From: Actinomycetota bacterium
GTDB lineage: Bacteria; Actinomycetota; Actinomycetes; Propionibacteriales; Propionibacteriaceae
NCBI GenBank assembly: GCA_016213595.1
Contig: JACRAA010000258.1
Span: forward strand, 1-6,306
Direction of reading: 5' to 3'
DNA: 6,306 bases
In this document: piece after piece, positions 1 through 5,630 of the stretch
How positions within the stretch are numbered: position 1 is the first letter of the stretch
How the letters are laid out: the number at the start of each line of letters is the position of its first letter
Program-made: the position numbers and the translations under genes
Notes under the pieces: generated by a model
The model's input: only the letters and a program-made list of their open reading frames with translations
What the model was told of the DNA's origin: nothing
Databases searched by the model: none

Positions 1-61
1 AGGCTGGTGGCAACCGCCCCCCAATCGACGGTCGCCGGTGCCGGCGCATCGGGCCCCGTAG

Positions 62-472
62 GCGCCGCTCGCAGCGCCCGGACCTGTTGCAGCACCGGCT
101 GCAATTCCAACCACCGGCCTTGCAGACTGCCGCCTCAGAACCTTCGTCACGTCGCACGCCGCGTTCGGCTACCTCGCCGAGCGGTACGGGCTCGAGCAGG
201 TGGGGATCACGGGGCTCGCTCCGGACACCGAGCCCACCCCTGCACACCTGGCCGCCGTCCAGACCATCGCCCACGAGAAAGGGGTGACCACCATCTTCTC
301 CGAGACACTCGCGTCGCCGGCCCTCGCTGACGCTCTCGCCAAGGACCTCGGCCTGCGGACCGACGTCCTCGACCCCTTGGAGGGCATCACGTCCCAGTCC
401 CGAGGCACTGACTACCCTTCGGTCATGCGCAGCAACCTCAGCGCTCTGAGGGAGGCGAACGGATGTCGGTGA
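62..472 (+). CDS. znuA: Zinc ABC transporter substrate-binding protein ZnuA, C-terminal part (5' end missing or frame-disrupted)
   Basis: This is the C-terminal lobe of the extracytoplasmic metal-binding protein that delivers Zn2+ to the ZnuB/ZnuC importer (cluster A-I, TroA/ZnuA family). The + frame from 62 reads GLADC, then TFVTSHAAFGYLAERYGL, the classic stretch holding a metal-ligand His, then FSETLASPALADALA and VLDPLEG, where Glu and Asp match the conserved C-lobe motif and last acidic ligand. About 90 residues after the internal GTG at 200 are unambiguous. That GTG sits inside a conserved strand and is not a real start. The frame is stopped by TAG at 59-61, and no upstream frame continues a convincing ZnuA sequence, so the N-lobe is outside the window or cut off by indels around 80-125. 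The stop codon overlaps znuC by 10 bases. Family identity is secure; whether the gene is intact is not. Confidence 0.85.
   Translation, partial: APLAAPGPVAAPAAIPTTGLADCRLRTFVTSHAAFGYLAERYGLEQVGITGLAPDTEPTPAHLAAVQTIAHEKGVTTIFSETLASPALADALAKDLGLRTDVLDPLEGITSQSRGTDYPSVMRSNLSALREANGCR
448..455 (+). promoter_or_regulatory. Ribosome binding site of znuC
   Basis: GAGGGAGG lies 7 nt before the ATG at 463. It decides between this ATG and an in-frame GTG two codons later (469-471), which would be 13 nt from the site. The site is inside the znuA coding end, as expected for translational coupling. Confidence 0.75.
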
Positions 473-1215
473 GTCCTGTCGTCGTCGACGACGTGAGCGT
501 GAGCCTGGGCGGTGTACCGGTCCTCCGTGACGTCTCGTTCACCGTGGACGAGGGCGAGGTCGTCGCGCTGCTCGGCGGGAACGGCTCCGGCAAGACGACG
601 CTGGTCCGTGCAGTGCTCGGTCTCGTACCTCATCTCCGCGGCCGGATCTCCCTCTTCGGAACGCCCTTGGCACAGTTCGGGGAGTGGTCCCGGATCGGGT
701 ACGTACCGCAGCGGGCGTCCGTGTCGATGCACTCCACGACCGTGCGTGAGCTCGTGTCGTCGGGCACTCTGTCGTCACGGAAGCTGTTCACCAGGCTCGG
801 TCGTGCGCGACGGGCTCGAGTGAGCGAGGTGATCGAGCGGGTAGGGCTGTCCGCGAAGGCGGACGATGCGTTCGTCCACCTCTCGGGAGGTCAGCAGCAG
901 CGGGTCCTCATCGCCAGGGCGCTCGTGTCATCCCCGGCCCTCCTCGTCATGGACGAGCCGTTCGCCGGCGTCGACCTCAGCACGCAGCAGCGCCTCTCGG
1001 ACCTCGTCGGCAGCCTCCACGCAGACGGCATGTCAGTACTCGCGGTCCTGCACGAGACGGAGGTCTTCGCGCCCCTCATCGACCGCACGGTCGTTCTCCG
1101 CGAAGGACGAGTGGCGGCTGAGACCGTGGTCGAGACGCACTCGGGACACGGGCACGAGTCGGAGCCGCCGGTCCGTACGGTGCGGCTGATCGAGGAGGTA
1201 CGGCCATGGAAGTGA
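463..1215 (+). CDS. znuC: Zinc ABC transporter ATP-binding protein ZnuC
   Basis: This 250-residue cytoplasmic ATPase powers the ZnuABC zinc importer. All ABC motifs are present in order: Walker A GGNGSGKT at 38-45, Q-loop Gln83 in VPQR, signature LSGGQ at 140-144, Walker B LLVMDEP at 160-166, D-loop AGVD at 168-171 and switch His197. It therefore looks catalytically complete and has the usual length of the metal-importer ATPases. After the nucleotide-binding domain comes a short His cluster, HSGHGH (His226, 229, 231), a possible metal-binding tail. The start is the ATG with a good GAGGGAGG site 7 nt upstream. It overlaps the znuA stop by 10 bases, and its own stop overlaps the znuB start by 10 bases. 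By sequence alone a manganese importer is possible, but the zur gene downstream favours zinc. Confidence 0.95.
   Translation: MSVSPVVVDDVSVSLGGVPVLRDVSFTVDEGEVVALLGGNGSGKTTLVRAVLGLVPHLRGRISLFGTPLAQFGEWSRIGYVPQRASVSMHSTTVRELVSSGTLSSRKLFTRLGRARRARVSEVIERVGLSAKADDAFVHLSGGQQQRVLIARALVSSPALLVMDEPFAGVDLSTQQRLSDLVGSLHADGMSVLAVLHETEVFAPLIDRTVVLREGRVAAETVVETHSGHGHESEPPVRTVRLIEEVRPWK
1192..1198 (+). promoter_or_regulatory. Ribosome binding site of znuB
   Basis: GAGGAGG lies 7 nt before the ATG at 1206, inside the znuC end. As at znuC, an in-frame GTG two codons later (1212-1214) would be 13 nt away and is disfavoured. Confidence 0.75.
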
Positions 1216-2186
1216 TCACCCTGGCCTTCATGCAGCGCGCCCTCGTGGCGGCCATCCTCACGGGTCTCGTGGCGCCGGCCATCGGCACGTACGTGGTGCA
1301 GCGCCGGCTCTCCCTCCTCGGCGACGGGCTCGGCCATGTCGCGATCGCAGGCGTCGGACTGGCACTGCTCACGAACACCAGCCCCCTGCCCGTGGCGGTG
1401 GTCGTCTGTGTCGCCGGCGCCGTCGGGATCGAGCTCCTGCGGGAACGCGGCCGGGCCCGGGGCGACGTCGCGCTGGCTGTCCTCTTCTACGGCGGCCTCG
1501 CCAGCGGAGTGCTCATGGCCGGTGCGGCTGGCCAGGGTGTGGGGACCCTGTCCAACTACCTGTTCGGCTCGCTCACCAGCGTCACCACCTCCGACCTGGC
1601 CATCGTCGGCGTTCTCGGCGTCGCGGTGCTGCTGGCGGCCATCGGCCTGGCGCCCCAGCTGTTCGCGGTCTGTGCCGACGAGGACTTCGCCCGCGTCCTG
1701 GGGCTCCGCGTCCGCGCGTACAACCTGCTCATCGTCGTGCTCGCGGCCGTCACCGTGACGACGGCGATGCGGACCGTCGGCCTGCTGCTCGTCAGCGCGC
1801 TCATGGTCATCCCCGTCGCCACGTCGCAGAACGTGTTCAAGGGTTTCCGCGCCGGCGTTTACGGGGCCATGGGCATCGGGGTGACCGTGGCGATCAGCGG
1901 CGTCTTCGGGTCGTTCTACGCGGACGTGCCACCCGGCGCCTTCATCGTCGTCCTCGCCATCGGCGCGTTCGCCCTGTCCTGGCCGGTCACGTCGTGGCGG
2001 CACCGGCACCGTCCGCTCGCGTCGGTCGACGAGGTGGGGCCGCTGCCTCACGAGCCGACGCCGGCCCACGAGCACGTCCACGGCCCGGGCTGCGGCCACC
2101 GCGTGGTCGAGCACGGCGACCACGTCGACTACGTCCATGAAGGCCACCGGCACGTGGCCCACGCCGACCACTACGACGAGCACTGA
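1206..2186 (+). CDS. znuB: Zinc ABC transporter permease ZnuB with a His-rich C-terminal tail
   Basis: This 326-residue integral membrane permease of the ABC-3 family forms the zinc channel with ZnuC. Residues 1-260 hold the hydrophobic core with the family's usual landmarks: the early RRLSLLGDGLGHVAIAGVGL segment, FGSLTSVTTSDL (120-131), the cytoplasmic coupling stretch around DEDFARVLGLRV (158-169), and the later helices with LLLVSALMVIPVATSQ (193-207). The last ~60 residues (266-326) are polar and contain 15 His plus one Cys (His266, 268, 282, 288, 290, 292, 298, 303, 306, 311, 314, 316, 319, 322, 326). Relatives commonly end soon after the last helix, so this extension explains the larger size. 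It probably lies in the cytoplasm and binds Zn2+, which is inference. The ATG has a GAGGAGG site 7 nt upstream. zur follows almost at once. Confidence 0.94.
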   Translation: MEVITLAFMQRALVAAILTGLVAPAIGTYVVQRRLSLLGDGLGHVAIAGVGLALLTNTSPLPVAVVVCVAGAVGIELLRERGRARGDVALAVLFYGGLASGVLMAGAAGQGVGTLSNYLFGSLTSVTTSDLAIVGVLGVAVLLAAIGLAPQLFAVCADEDFARVLGLRVRAYNLLIVVLAAVTVTTAMRTVGLLLVSALMVIPVATSQNVFKGFRAGVYGAMGIGVTVAISGVFGSFYADVPPGAFIVVLAIGAFALSWPVTSWRHRHRPLASVDEVGPLPHEPTPAHEHVHGPGCGHRVVEHGDHVDYVHEGHRHVAHADHYDEH

Positions 2187-2188
2187 CC

Positions 2189-2605
2189 GTGGACGGGCCC
2201 ATGCCGCGCCGTACGACGAGGCAGCGGACGACGATCAGCCAGTTCCTCTCCCGCGCCGGGGACTTCCGGACCGCCCAGCAGATCCACGAGCAGCTCCGCG
2301 CCAGCGGCGAGAGCATCGGCCTGGCGACCGTCTACCGGACCCTGCAGTCCATGGCCGAGTCCGGTGAGGTCGACGTGGTGCGTACGGCCGACGGCGAGTC
2401 CGCCTACCGCCGCTGCGCCACGACCGGCCATCACCACCATCTGAGGTGCCGTCGCTGCGGTCGTACGGAGGAGATCATGGCCCGCGCCGTCGAGTCCTGG
2501 GCCGCCACGATCGCCGCAGAGCACGGCTTCACGGACGTGTCGCACGACGTGGAGCTGTACGGACTCTGCGCCCCGTGCTCGGCTCACGCGGCAGCCATCC
2601 ACTGA
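2189..2605 (+). CDS. zur: Zinc uptake regulator Zur (Fur family)
   Basis: This 138-residue Zn-dependent repressor of zinc-uptake genes resembles mycobacterial Zur/FurB and Streptomyces Zur. The winged-helix domain contains TTRQR (9-13), FRTAQQIHEQL (26-36) and the recognition helix GLATVYRTLQSMAESGEV (44-61). The metal sites match the actinobacterial pattern: Asp62, Cys76 and the four-His run 81-84 for the regulatory site, the Cys87/Cys90 and Cys127/Cys130 pairs for the structural zinc, and Glu102/His119 near a third site. These site roles are assigned by motif equivalence. The GTG start, 2 nt after the znuB stop, has a GACGAG sequence 8 nt upstream. An in-frame ATG at 2201 (134 residues) is an equally reasonable start. 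As last gene of the znu operon it probably represses its own transcription. No AT-rich Zur box was seen in this window, so the operator should lie upstream of znuA. Confidence 0.93.
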   Translation: MDGPMPRRTTRQRTTISQFLSRAGDFRTAQQIHEQLRASGESIGLATVYRTLQSMAESGEVDVVRTADGESAYRRCATTGHHHHLRCRRCGRTEEIMARAVESWAATIAAEHGFTDVSHDVELYGLCAPCSAHAAAIH

Positions 2606-2722
2606 CTCGACCGCCTGTCCGCCTCCACCGATCCTGCCGGAGGTCTATCCAGAGTGCCCCCGCGTCCCTAGGCTCTCCTCCAATCTCGTGGGAGACCGCG
2701 TGCTTGGGGAGCCCACGGCGAC

Positions 2723-2741
2723 CACCCGCCATTCGCGGGTG
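2723..2741 (+). other. Leader hairpin 1 before the S8 protease
   Basis: A perfect 7-bp inverted repeat, CACCCGC / GCGGGTG, encloses a 5-nt loop (CATTC). It lies 46 nt before the protease start codon. No poly-T follows. It could be part of a structured mRNA leader or a weak terminator for the zinc operon. It does not match a riboswitch class I could recognise. Confidence 0.5.
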
Positions 2742-2750
2742 ACGGATCAG

Positions 2751-2770
2751 GCCGGGCAGCGAGGCCCGGC
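2751..2770 (+). other. Leader hairpin 2 before the S8 protease
   Basis: A perfect 7-bp inverted repeat, GCCGGGC / GCCCGGC, encloses a 6-nt loop (AGCGAG). It starts 9 nt after hairpin 1 and ends 17 nt before the ATG at 2788, just ahead of the AAAGG ribosome binding site (2777-2781). Its closeness to the start suggests a possible effect on translation or mRNA stability, which is inference. Confidence 0.5.
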
Positions 2771-2787
2771 GGGATGAAAGGCACACG

Positions 2788-4326
2788 ATGCGATCAGGTT
2801 CCATTCGTCGATCCCTGCTCGTCGCGGGGCTCTCGGCCGGCATCACGTTCGCCGGCACACTCCCGACAGCGGTCGCCGCCCCTGCGGCACCCTCCGTTCC
2901 CACCCAGGCGGTCCAGACGGGCGGCCTCCAGAGCTACCTCGTCCTGTACCGGGCCGGCGGGAGCGCCGCGGGGGCGTCCCTGCAGGCGATCTCGCTCGCC
3001 GGCGGCTCCTTGGTCCAGAACTACTCCGCCATCGGAGTGGCCGTGGTCTCGTCGTCCGTCGCGGACTTCGCCGCCCGCCTCCACGCGGCGGACCCCAGCG
3101 TGGACGCCACCTCAGCCACGGCGTCCTTCGGTGTCTCGATCGGCGGAGGTGTTGCGACCGCCGACGCGTCACCCGACCCAGCACCAGCCGCCCCCGCTCC
3201 CGGTAGCGATAGCTTGTCGGGCCTGCAGTGGGACATGGTCCAGATCCACGCCCCCGAGGCGCGCGCGCTCAACGGCGGCAGCTCGTCAGTCGTCGTGGGT
3301 GACATCGACACCGGCCTCGACTACACACACCCCGACCTGGCACCGAACGTCGACTTCTCCCGCTCGGTCTCGTGTGTCGGCGGCGTTCCCAACACGAGTC
3401 CTTCCGCATGGATGGACGACAACGGCCACGGCACCCACACCGCGGGCACGATCGCAGCGGCCAAGAACGGCCTCGGCATCGTGGGAGTCGCCCCGAACGT
3501 CAAGATCGCCGGTATCAAGGCCGGCGACGCGGCCGGGTTCTTCTTCCCGGAGGCCGTTGTCTGCTCCTTCATGTGGGCCGCCACCCACGGCATCCAGGTG
3601 ACGAACAACAGCTACTTCGCGGACCCATGGCTGTTCAACTGCAAGAACGACCCCGAGCAGCGGGCCATCTGGGAGGCCGAGCGGCGCGCGATCAGGTATG
3701 CCCAGCAGAACGGCACGACCGTCGTCGCGGCCGCCGGCAACCAGGCGGACGACCTCGCCCACCCGACCATGGACGCCACCAGCCCCGACAACACCACACC
3801 CGTGGTGCGCGACATCACGAACGCGTGCGCCGTGGTGCCGGCTGAGGTTCCTGGTGTGGTGGCCGTGTCAGCTACGGGGAACACCCTCCTCAAGTCCTTC
3901 TACTCCAGCTACGGCGTCGGAGTGGTCAGCGTCGCCGCCCCCGGCGGCGACTCGGTGCTCGGGCGGACCGCAGCCGCGCCCAACGGACGCGTCCTGTCGA
4001 CCTACCCGGCGAGCCTGATGTCCACCTGCCTGCGAAAGGTGGTCGACCCGACCGGCGCCACGTACTGCTACCTCCAGGGCACCTCGATGGCGTCACCCCA
4101 CGTCGCCGGTGTGGCTGCGCTCATCGCGAGCACGGGGGCCAACGCCGGTCAGGTCGCCTCGAGGCTCGCAAACACGGCCGACGCGATCGCCTGCCCCACG
4201 GACCTGTCGGTCTACAGCTTCTTCCCCGCGTTCGACAACGGCGCCCCGCAGGTGTGCACGGGCGGGAAGGGGTACAACTCGTTCTACGGCCACGGCCAGG
4301 TCAACGCTCTGACGGCGGTCAGCTGA
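2788..4326 (+). CDS. Secreted subtilisin-like serine protease (peptidase S8)
   Basis: This is a 512-residue exported endopeptidase precursor. Residues 1-30 form a Sec-type signal peptide: Arg at 2, 7 and 8, a hydrophobic core, then AVA before likely cleavage at 30/31. Residues ~46-118 look like an I9-type propeptide (LQSYLVLYRAG onward). A Pro/Ala-rich linker (~122-140) leads to the catalytic domain. The triad is complete: Asp174 in VVVGDIDTGLDYTHPDL, His214 in DDNGHGTHTAGT and Ser433 in QGTSMASPHVAG, with oxyanion Asn318 in AAGN. Asn-to-Ser spacing is 115 residues against 66 in subtilisin, so this part carries insertions. All eight Cys (196, 259, 285, 347, 414, 427, 469, 490) are in the mature part, suggesting disulfides. 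There is no sortase motif or C-terminal anchor, so it is probably released. The ATG has AAAGG 6 nt upstream. Substrate unknown. It appears monocistronic and separate from the zinc operon. Confidence 0.94.
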   Translation: MRSGSIRRSLLVAGLSAGITFAGTLPTAVAAPAAPSVPTQAVQTGGLQSYLVLYRAGGSAAGASLQAISLAGGSLVQNYSAIGVAVVSSSVADFAARLHAADPSVDATSATASFGVSIGGGVATADASPDPAPAAPAPGSDSLSGLQWDMVQIHAPEARALNGGSSSVVVGDIDTGLDYTHPDLAPNVDFSRSVSCVGGVPNTSPSAWMDDNGHGTHTAGTIAAAKNGLGIVGVAPNVKIAGIKAGDAAGFFFPEAVVCSFMWAATHGIQVTNNSYFADPWLFNCKNDPEQRAIWEAERRAIRYAQQNGTTVVAAAGNQADDLAHPTMDATSPDNTTPVVRDITNACAVVPAEVPGVVAVSATGNTLLKSFYSSYGVGVVSVAAPGGDSVLGRTAAAPNGRVLSTYPASLMSTCLRKVVDPTGATYCYLQGTSMASPHVAGVAALIASTGANAGQVASRLANTADAIACPTDLSVYSFFPAFDNGAPQVCTGGKGYNSFYGHGQVNALTAVS

Positions 4327-4357
4327 GCCTCCGGCGCAAGCGGTTGTAGCCGCGCAC

Positions 4358-4407
4358 GCCGTCACGTCCGTGCCGCCACGTCGGTCGATCTCGGCGGACG
4401 TGACGGC
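4358..4407 (+). terminator. Probable terminator after the protease (13-bp inverted repeat)
   Basis: A perfect 13-bp inverted repeat has its left arm at 4358-4370 (GCCGTCACGTCCG) and right arm at 4395-4407, around a 24-nt loop, starting 32 nt after the protease stop. There is no T-tract after it, which is common for terminators in high-G+C actinobacteria. The long loop contains a second CACGTC (4378-4383) that could pair with GACGTG (4397-4402) instead, so two exclusive folds exist. Confidence 0.55.
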
Positions 4408-4408
4408 A

Positions 4409-4453
4409 CCGGTCGTCCCAGCCATCAGTCCACGATGACAGCCTGACGACCGG
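4409..4453 (+). repeat. Inverted repeat with 9-bp arms
   Basis: CCGGTCGTC at 4409-4417 is the exact reverse complement of GACGACCGG at 4445-4453. It encloses a 27-nt loop that itself holds CATC...GATG. It begins two bases after the preceding 13-bp inverted repeat ends. Its function is unknown. It may be part of the same terminator region or of the leader of the next gene. Confidence 0.4.
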
Positions 4454-4480
4454 GCTTGGCCGTGCCACGATGAAGGGGAC

Positions 4481-4517
4481 CGAGACGACACTGTCCGTGC
4501 GACTGCCGTCCGTCTCG
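4481..4517 (+). repeat. Inverted repeat abutting the next ribosome binding site
   Basis: CGAGACG at 4481-4487 is the reverse complement of CGTCTCG at 4511-4517, with a 23-nt loop. The right arm touches the GAGGGAGG ribosome binding site (4517-4524) of the membrane-protein gene at 4531, so folding could influence its translation. A 7-bp arm in such G+C-rich DNA may be chance. Confidence 0.3.
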
Positions 4518-4530
4518 AGGGAGGTTTCAC

Positions 4531-4962
4531 ATGACCCTGGACCACGCGACGAAGAGTCGGCTCGAGTTCGCAGGCGTCGGCGCCCTGACGGTGCTGACGT
4601 GGTACGCGCTACCGGATGTCCTGCACAGCAGGCCGGGGCGAGCGCTGGTCAAGGCGGTGCTTCTCGGCGTGACCGCGGCCGGCGCCGGCACCATCCCGCA
4701 GGTGTATCCGATGGCCCGCGAACCGAGTCCGGCACGCGCAGGAGGTGCGGCGAGGCCTGCCCCTGCCGGCCGTGCCGTTGCCGCTGCTGCCCTGGGCACC
4801 CTGCTGACCGTCTGGTTCGAGAAGGTCGTCTTCGCTGCCGGCGAGCGGCGCCGTACGGACGGGGCGCGCTGCGCGCACACACGTGCTGCAGCGGAGATCG
4901 CCCTGCTCACCGGCGCGGCGGCGCTGATCGACTGGACCGGAGCGTCCAGGGCCGACAGCTGA
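4531..4962 (+). CDS. Small membrane protein of unknown function
   Basis: I do not recognise this 143-residue protein. It has four hydrophobic stretches that could span the membrane: about residues 12-30 (FAGVGALTVLTWYALPDVL), 40-57 (starting VKAVLLGVTAAGAG), 82-101 (ending TVWFEKVVFA) and 119-135 (AAEIALLTGAAALIDWT). A Pro/Ala/Arg-rich loop (~62-81) and a basic loop (~104-115, GERRRTDGARC) separate them. The ATG has an excellent GAGGGAGG ribosome binding site 6 nt upstream (4517-4524), which supports this frame over a longer Arg-rich overlapping frame opening at 4470. It has no + strand partner: the protease ends 204 nt upstream and the genes beyond run convergently. The size resembles small actinobacterial integral membrane proteins with no known role. 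No catalytic or metal motif is visible. Confidence 0.75.
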   Translation: MTLDHATKSRLEFAGVGALTVLTWYALPDVLHSRPGRALVKAVLLGVTAAGAGTIPQVYPMAREPSPARAGGAARPAPAGRAVAAAALGTLLTVWFEKVVFAAGERRRTDGARCAHTRAAAEIALLTGAAALIDWTGASRADS

Positions 4963-5041
4963 CTCGCGTTCCCGGGACGGCAGTTCTCTCGCGGCCTTTG
5001 CGTACCTCCATCCCGAGCGCGTGGGGTGGGCGCCGGAGCGA

Positions 5042-5611
5042 TCAGTAGCCCGGGCCGCCACCGGCGAAGAACCACAGCGCCGACGTGAGCCAGAGGACGA
5101 CCAGGATGGTGAACAGCAGGCCACCGAGCAGGGGCAGCGCCCAGGCTGGGACACGTCGACTGCTCAGCGTGAGCATCTTGGCCACGAAGACGCCGTAGAA
5201 CGCGCAGCCCGCCAGCGAGTGCGCCAGGACCCGGACGCCGTACGTCCCGAAGCCGAGCGCCCACAGGCAGGAGAACGCGACCGGGAGCGACACCAGAACC
5301 GCCAGGACTCCCGAGACCCGGTGGGTCACCGCGGTCGCCGCGGACGGCGAGCCGCGCCCGATCCGCCCGTACATCCGGAGGGCCGTGACGACCTGGACGA
5401 CGCCGAGCACCGCCGTGGCGGTCGCCAGCGACACCTTCATCGAGATCACGTCGGGGAAACCGAGGGTCGTCGGGACGCTCGAGACGCCATGGAACCGGCC
5501 GAAGACGCCCAGGGCGAGGGAGACGGCAGCGCCGACGAGGATGAACACGACCAGGAGGCCCGAGCCAGCCTGGGCGCGTGCCGCACGCTCGTCGGACGGA
5601 AGCGATGTCAT
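5042..5611 (-). CDS. Five-span membrane protein, possibly b-type-cytochrome-like (DUF6529-like)
   Basis: This 189-residue integral membrane protein has hydrophobic segments near residues 18-37, 58-78, 97-118, 126-147 and 158-182. Three His stand near or in membrane segments: His41 (GRFHG, after span 1), His97 (THRVSG, start of span 3) and His131 (LAHSLAGCAFYG, in span 4). The HR..G and H...G...YG...K patterns recall cytochrome b561 or ferric-reductase-like membrane cores, so haem binding is possible, but this is inference. It resembles actinobacterial proteins I recall being labelled DUF6529, and that label is tentative. The ATG has an AGGAGGAGG ribosome binding site directly upstream (complement of 5615-5623). 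It is the second gene of a - strand pair, 19 nt after the hydrolase gene, so co-transcription is very likely. It ends 79 nt from the convergent membrane-protein gene; no clear terminator was seen between them. Confidence 0.85.
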   Translation of the reverse strand: MTSLPSDERAARAQAGSGLLVVFILVGAAVSLALGVFGRFHGVSSVPTTLGFPDVISMKVSLATATAVLGVVQVVTALRMYGRIGRGSPSAATAVTHRVSGVLAVLVSLPVAFSCLWALGFGTYGVRVLAHSLAGCAFYGVFVAKMLTLSSRRVPAWALPLLGGLLFTILVVLWLTSALWFFAGGGPGY

Positions 5612-5630
5612 GGTCCTCCTCCTGCCCAGG

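Noticed and set aside
7..330. 107-codon + frame at the left edge
   Set aside because: It overlaps the ZnuA C-lobe in another frame and becomes Arg/His-rich past ~100. Only its first ~80 bases might be displaced ZnuA sequence.
891..2183. 430-codon open frame on the - strand opposite znuC and znuB
   Set aside because: It lies wholly antisense to two well-identified genes. Its Asp/Arg/His-rich low-complexity translation is the usual mirror frame in G+C-rich DNA, and no family motif is visible.
2680..2787. Possible c-di-AMP (ydaO-type) riboswitch, because of GGGTGA after a hairpin
   Set aside because: The conserved GGGGUGAAUCC and downstream CAGCUAAC-type blocks are absent; only a short fragment is similar.
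2774..3601. 275-codon + frame overlapping the protease start
   Set aside because: Its Ser/Arg/Pro-rich translation has no motif, and it overlaps the certain protease frame.
4441..4500. TTGGCC at 4456-4461 as a -35 box for the small membrane-protein gene
   Set aside because: No -10-like hexamer lies at 16-18 nt spacing, so a sigma-70 type promoter cannot be supported.
4963..5041. Palindrome TCCCGGGA (4970-4977) as a bidirectional terminator between convergent genes
   Set aside because: It has no loop and only 4-bp arms, so it cannot form a stable hairpin. No other convincing stem was seen in these 79 bases.
4470..5048. 192-codon + frame overlapping the small membrane protein
   Set aside because: It has an Arg-rich translation and no good ribosome binding site. 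The overlapping 4531 frame has hydrophobic spans and GAGGGAGG at the right distance.
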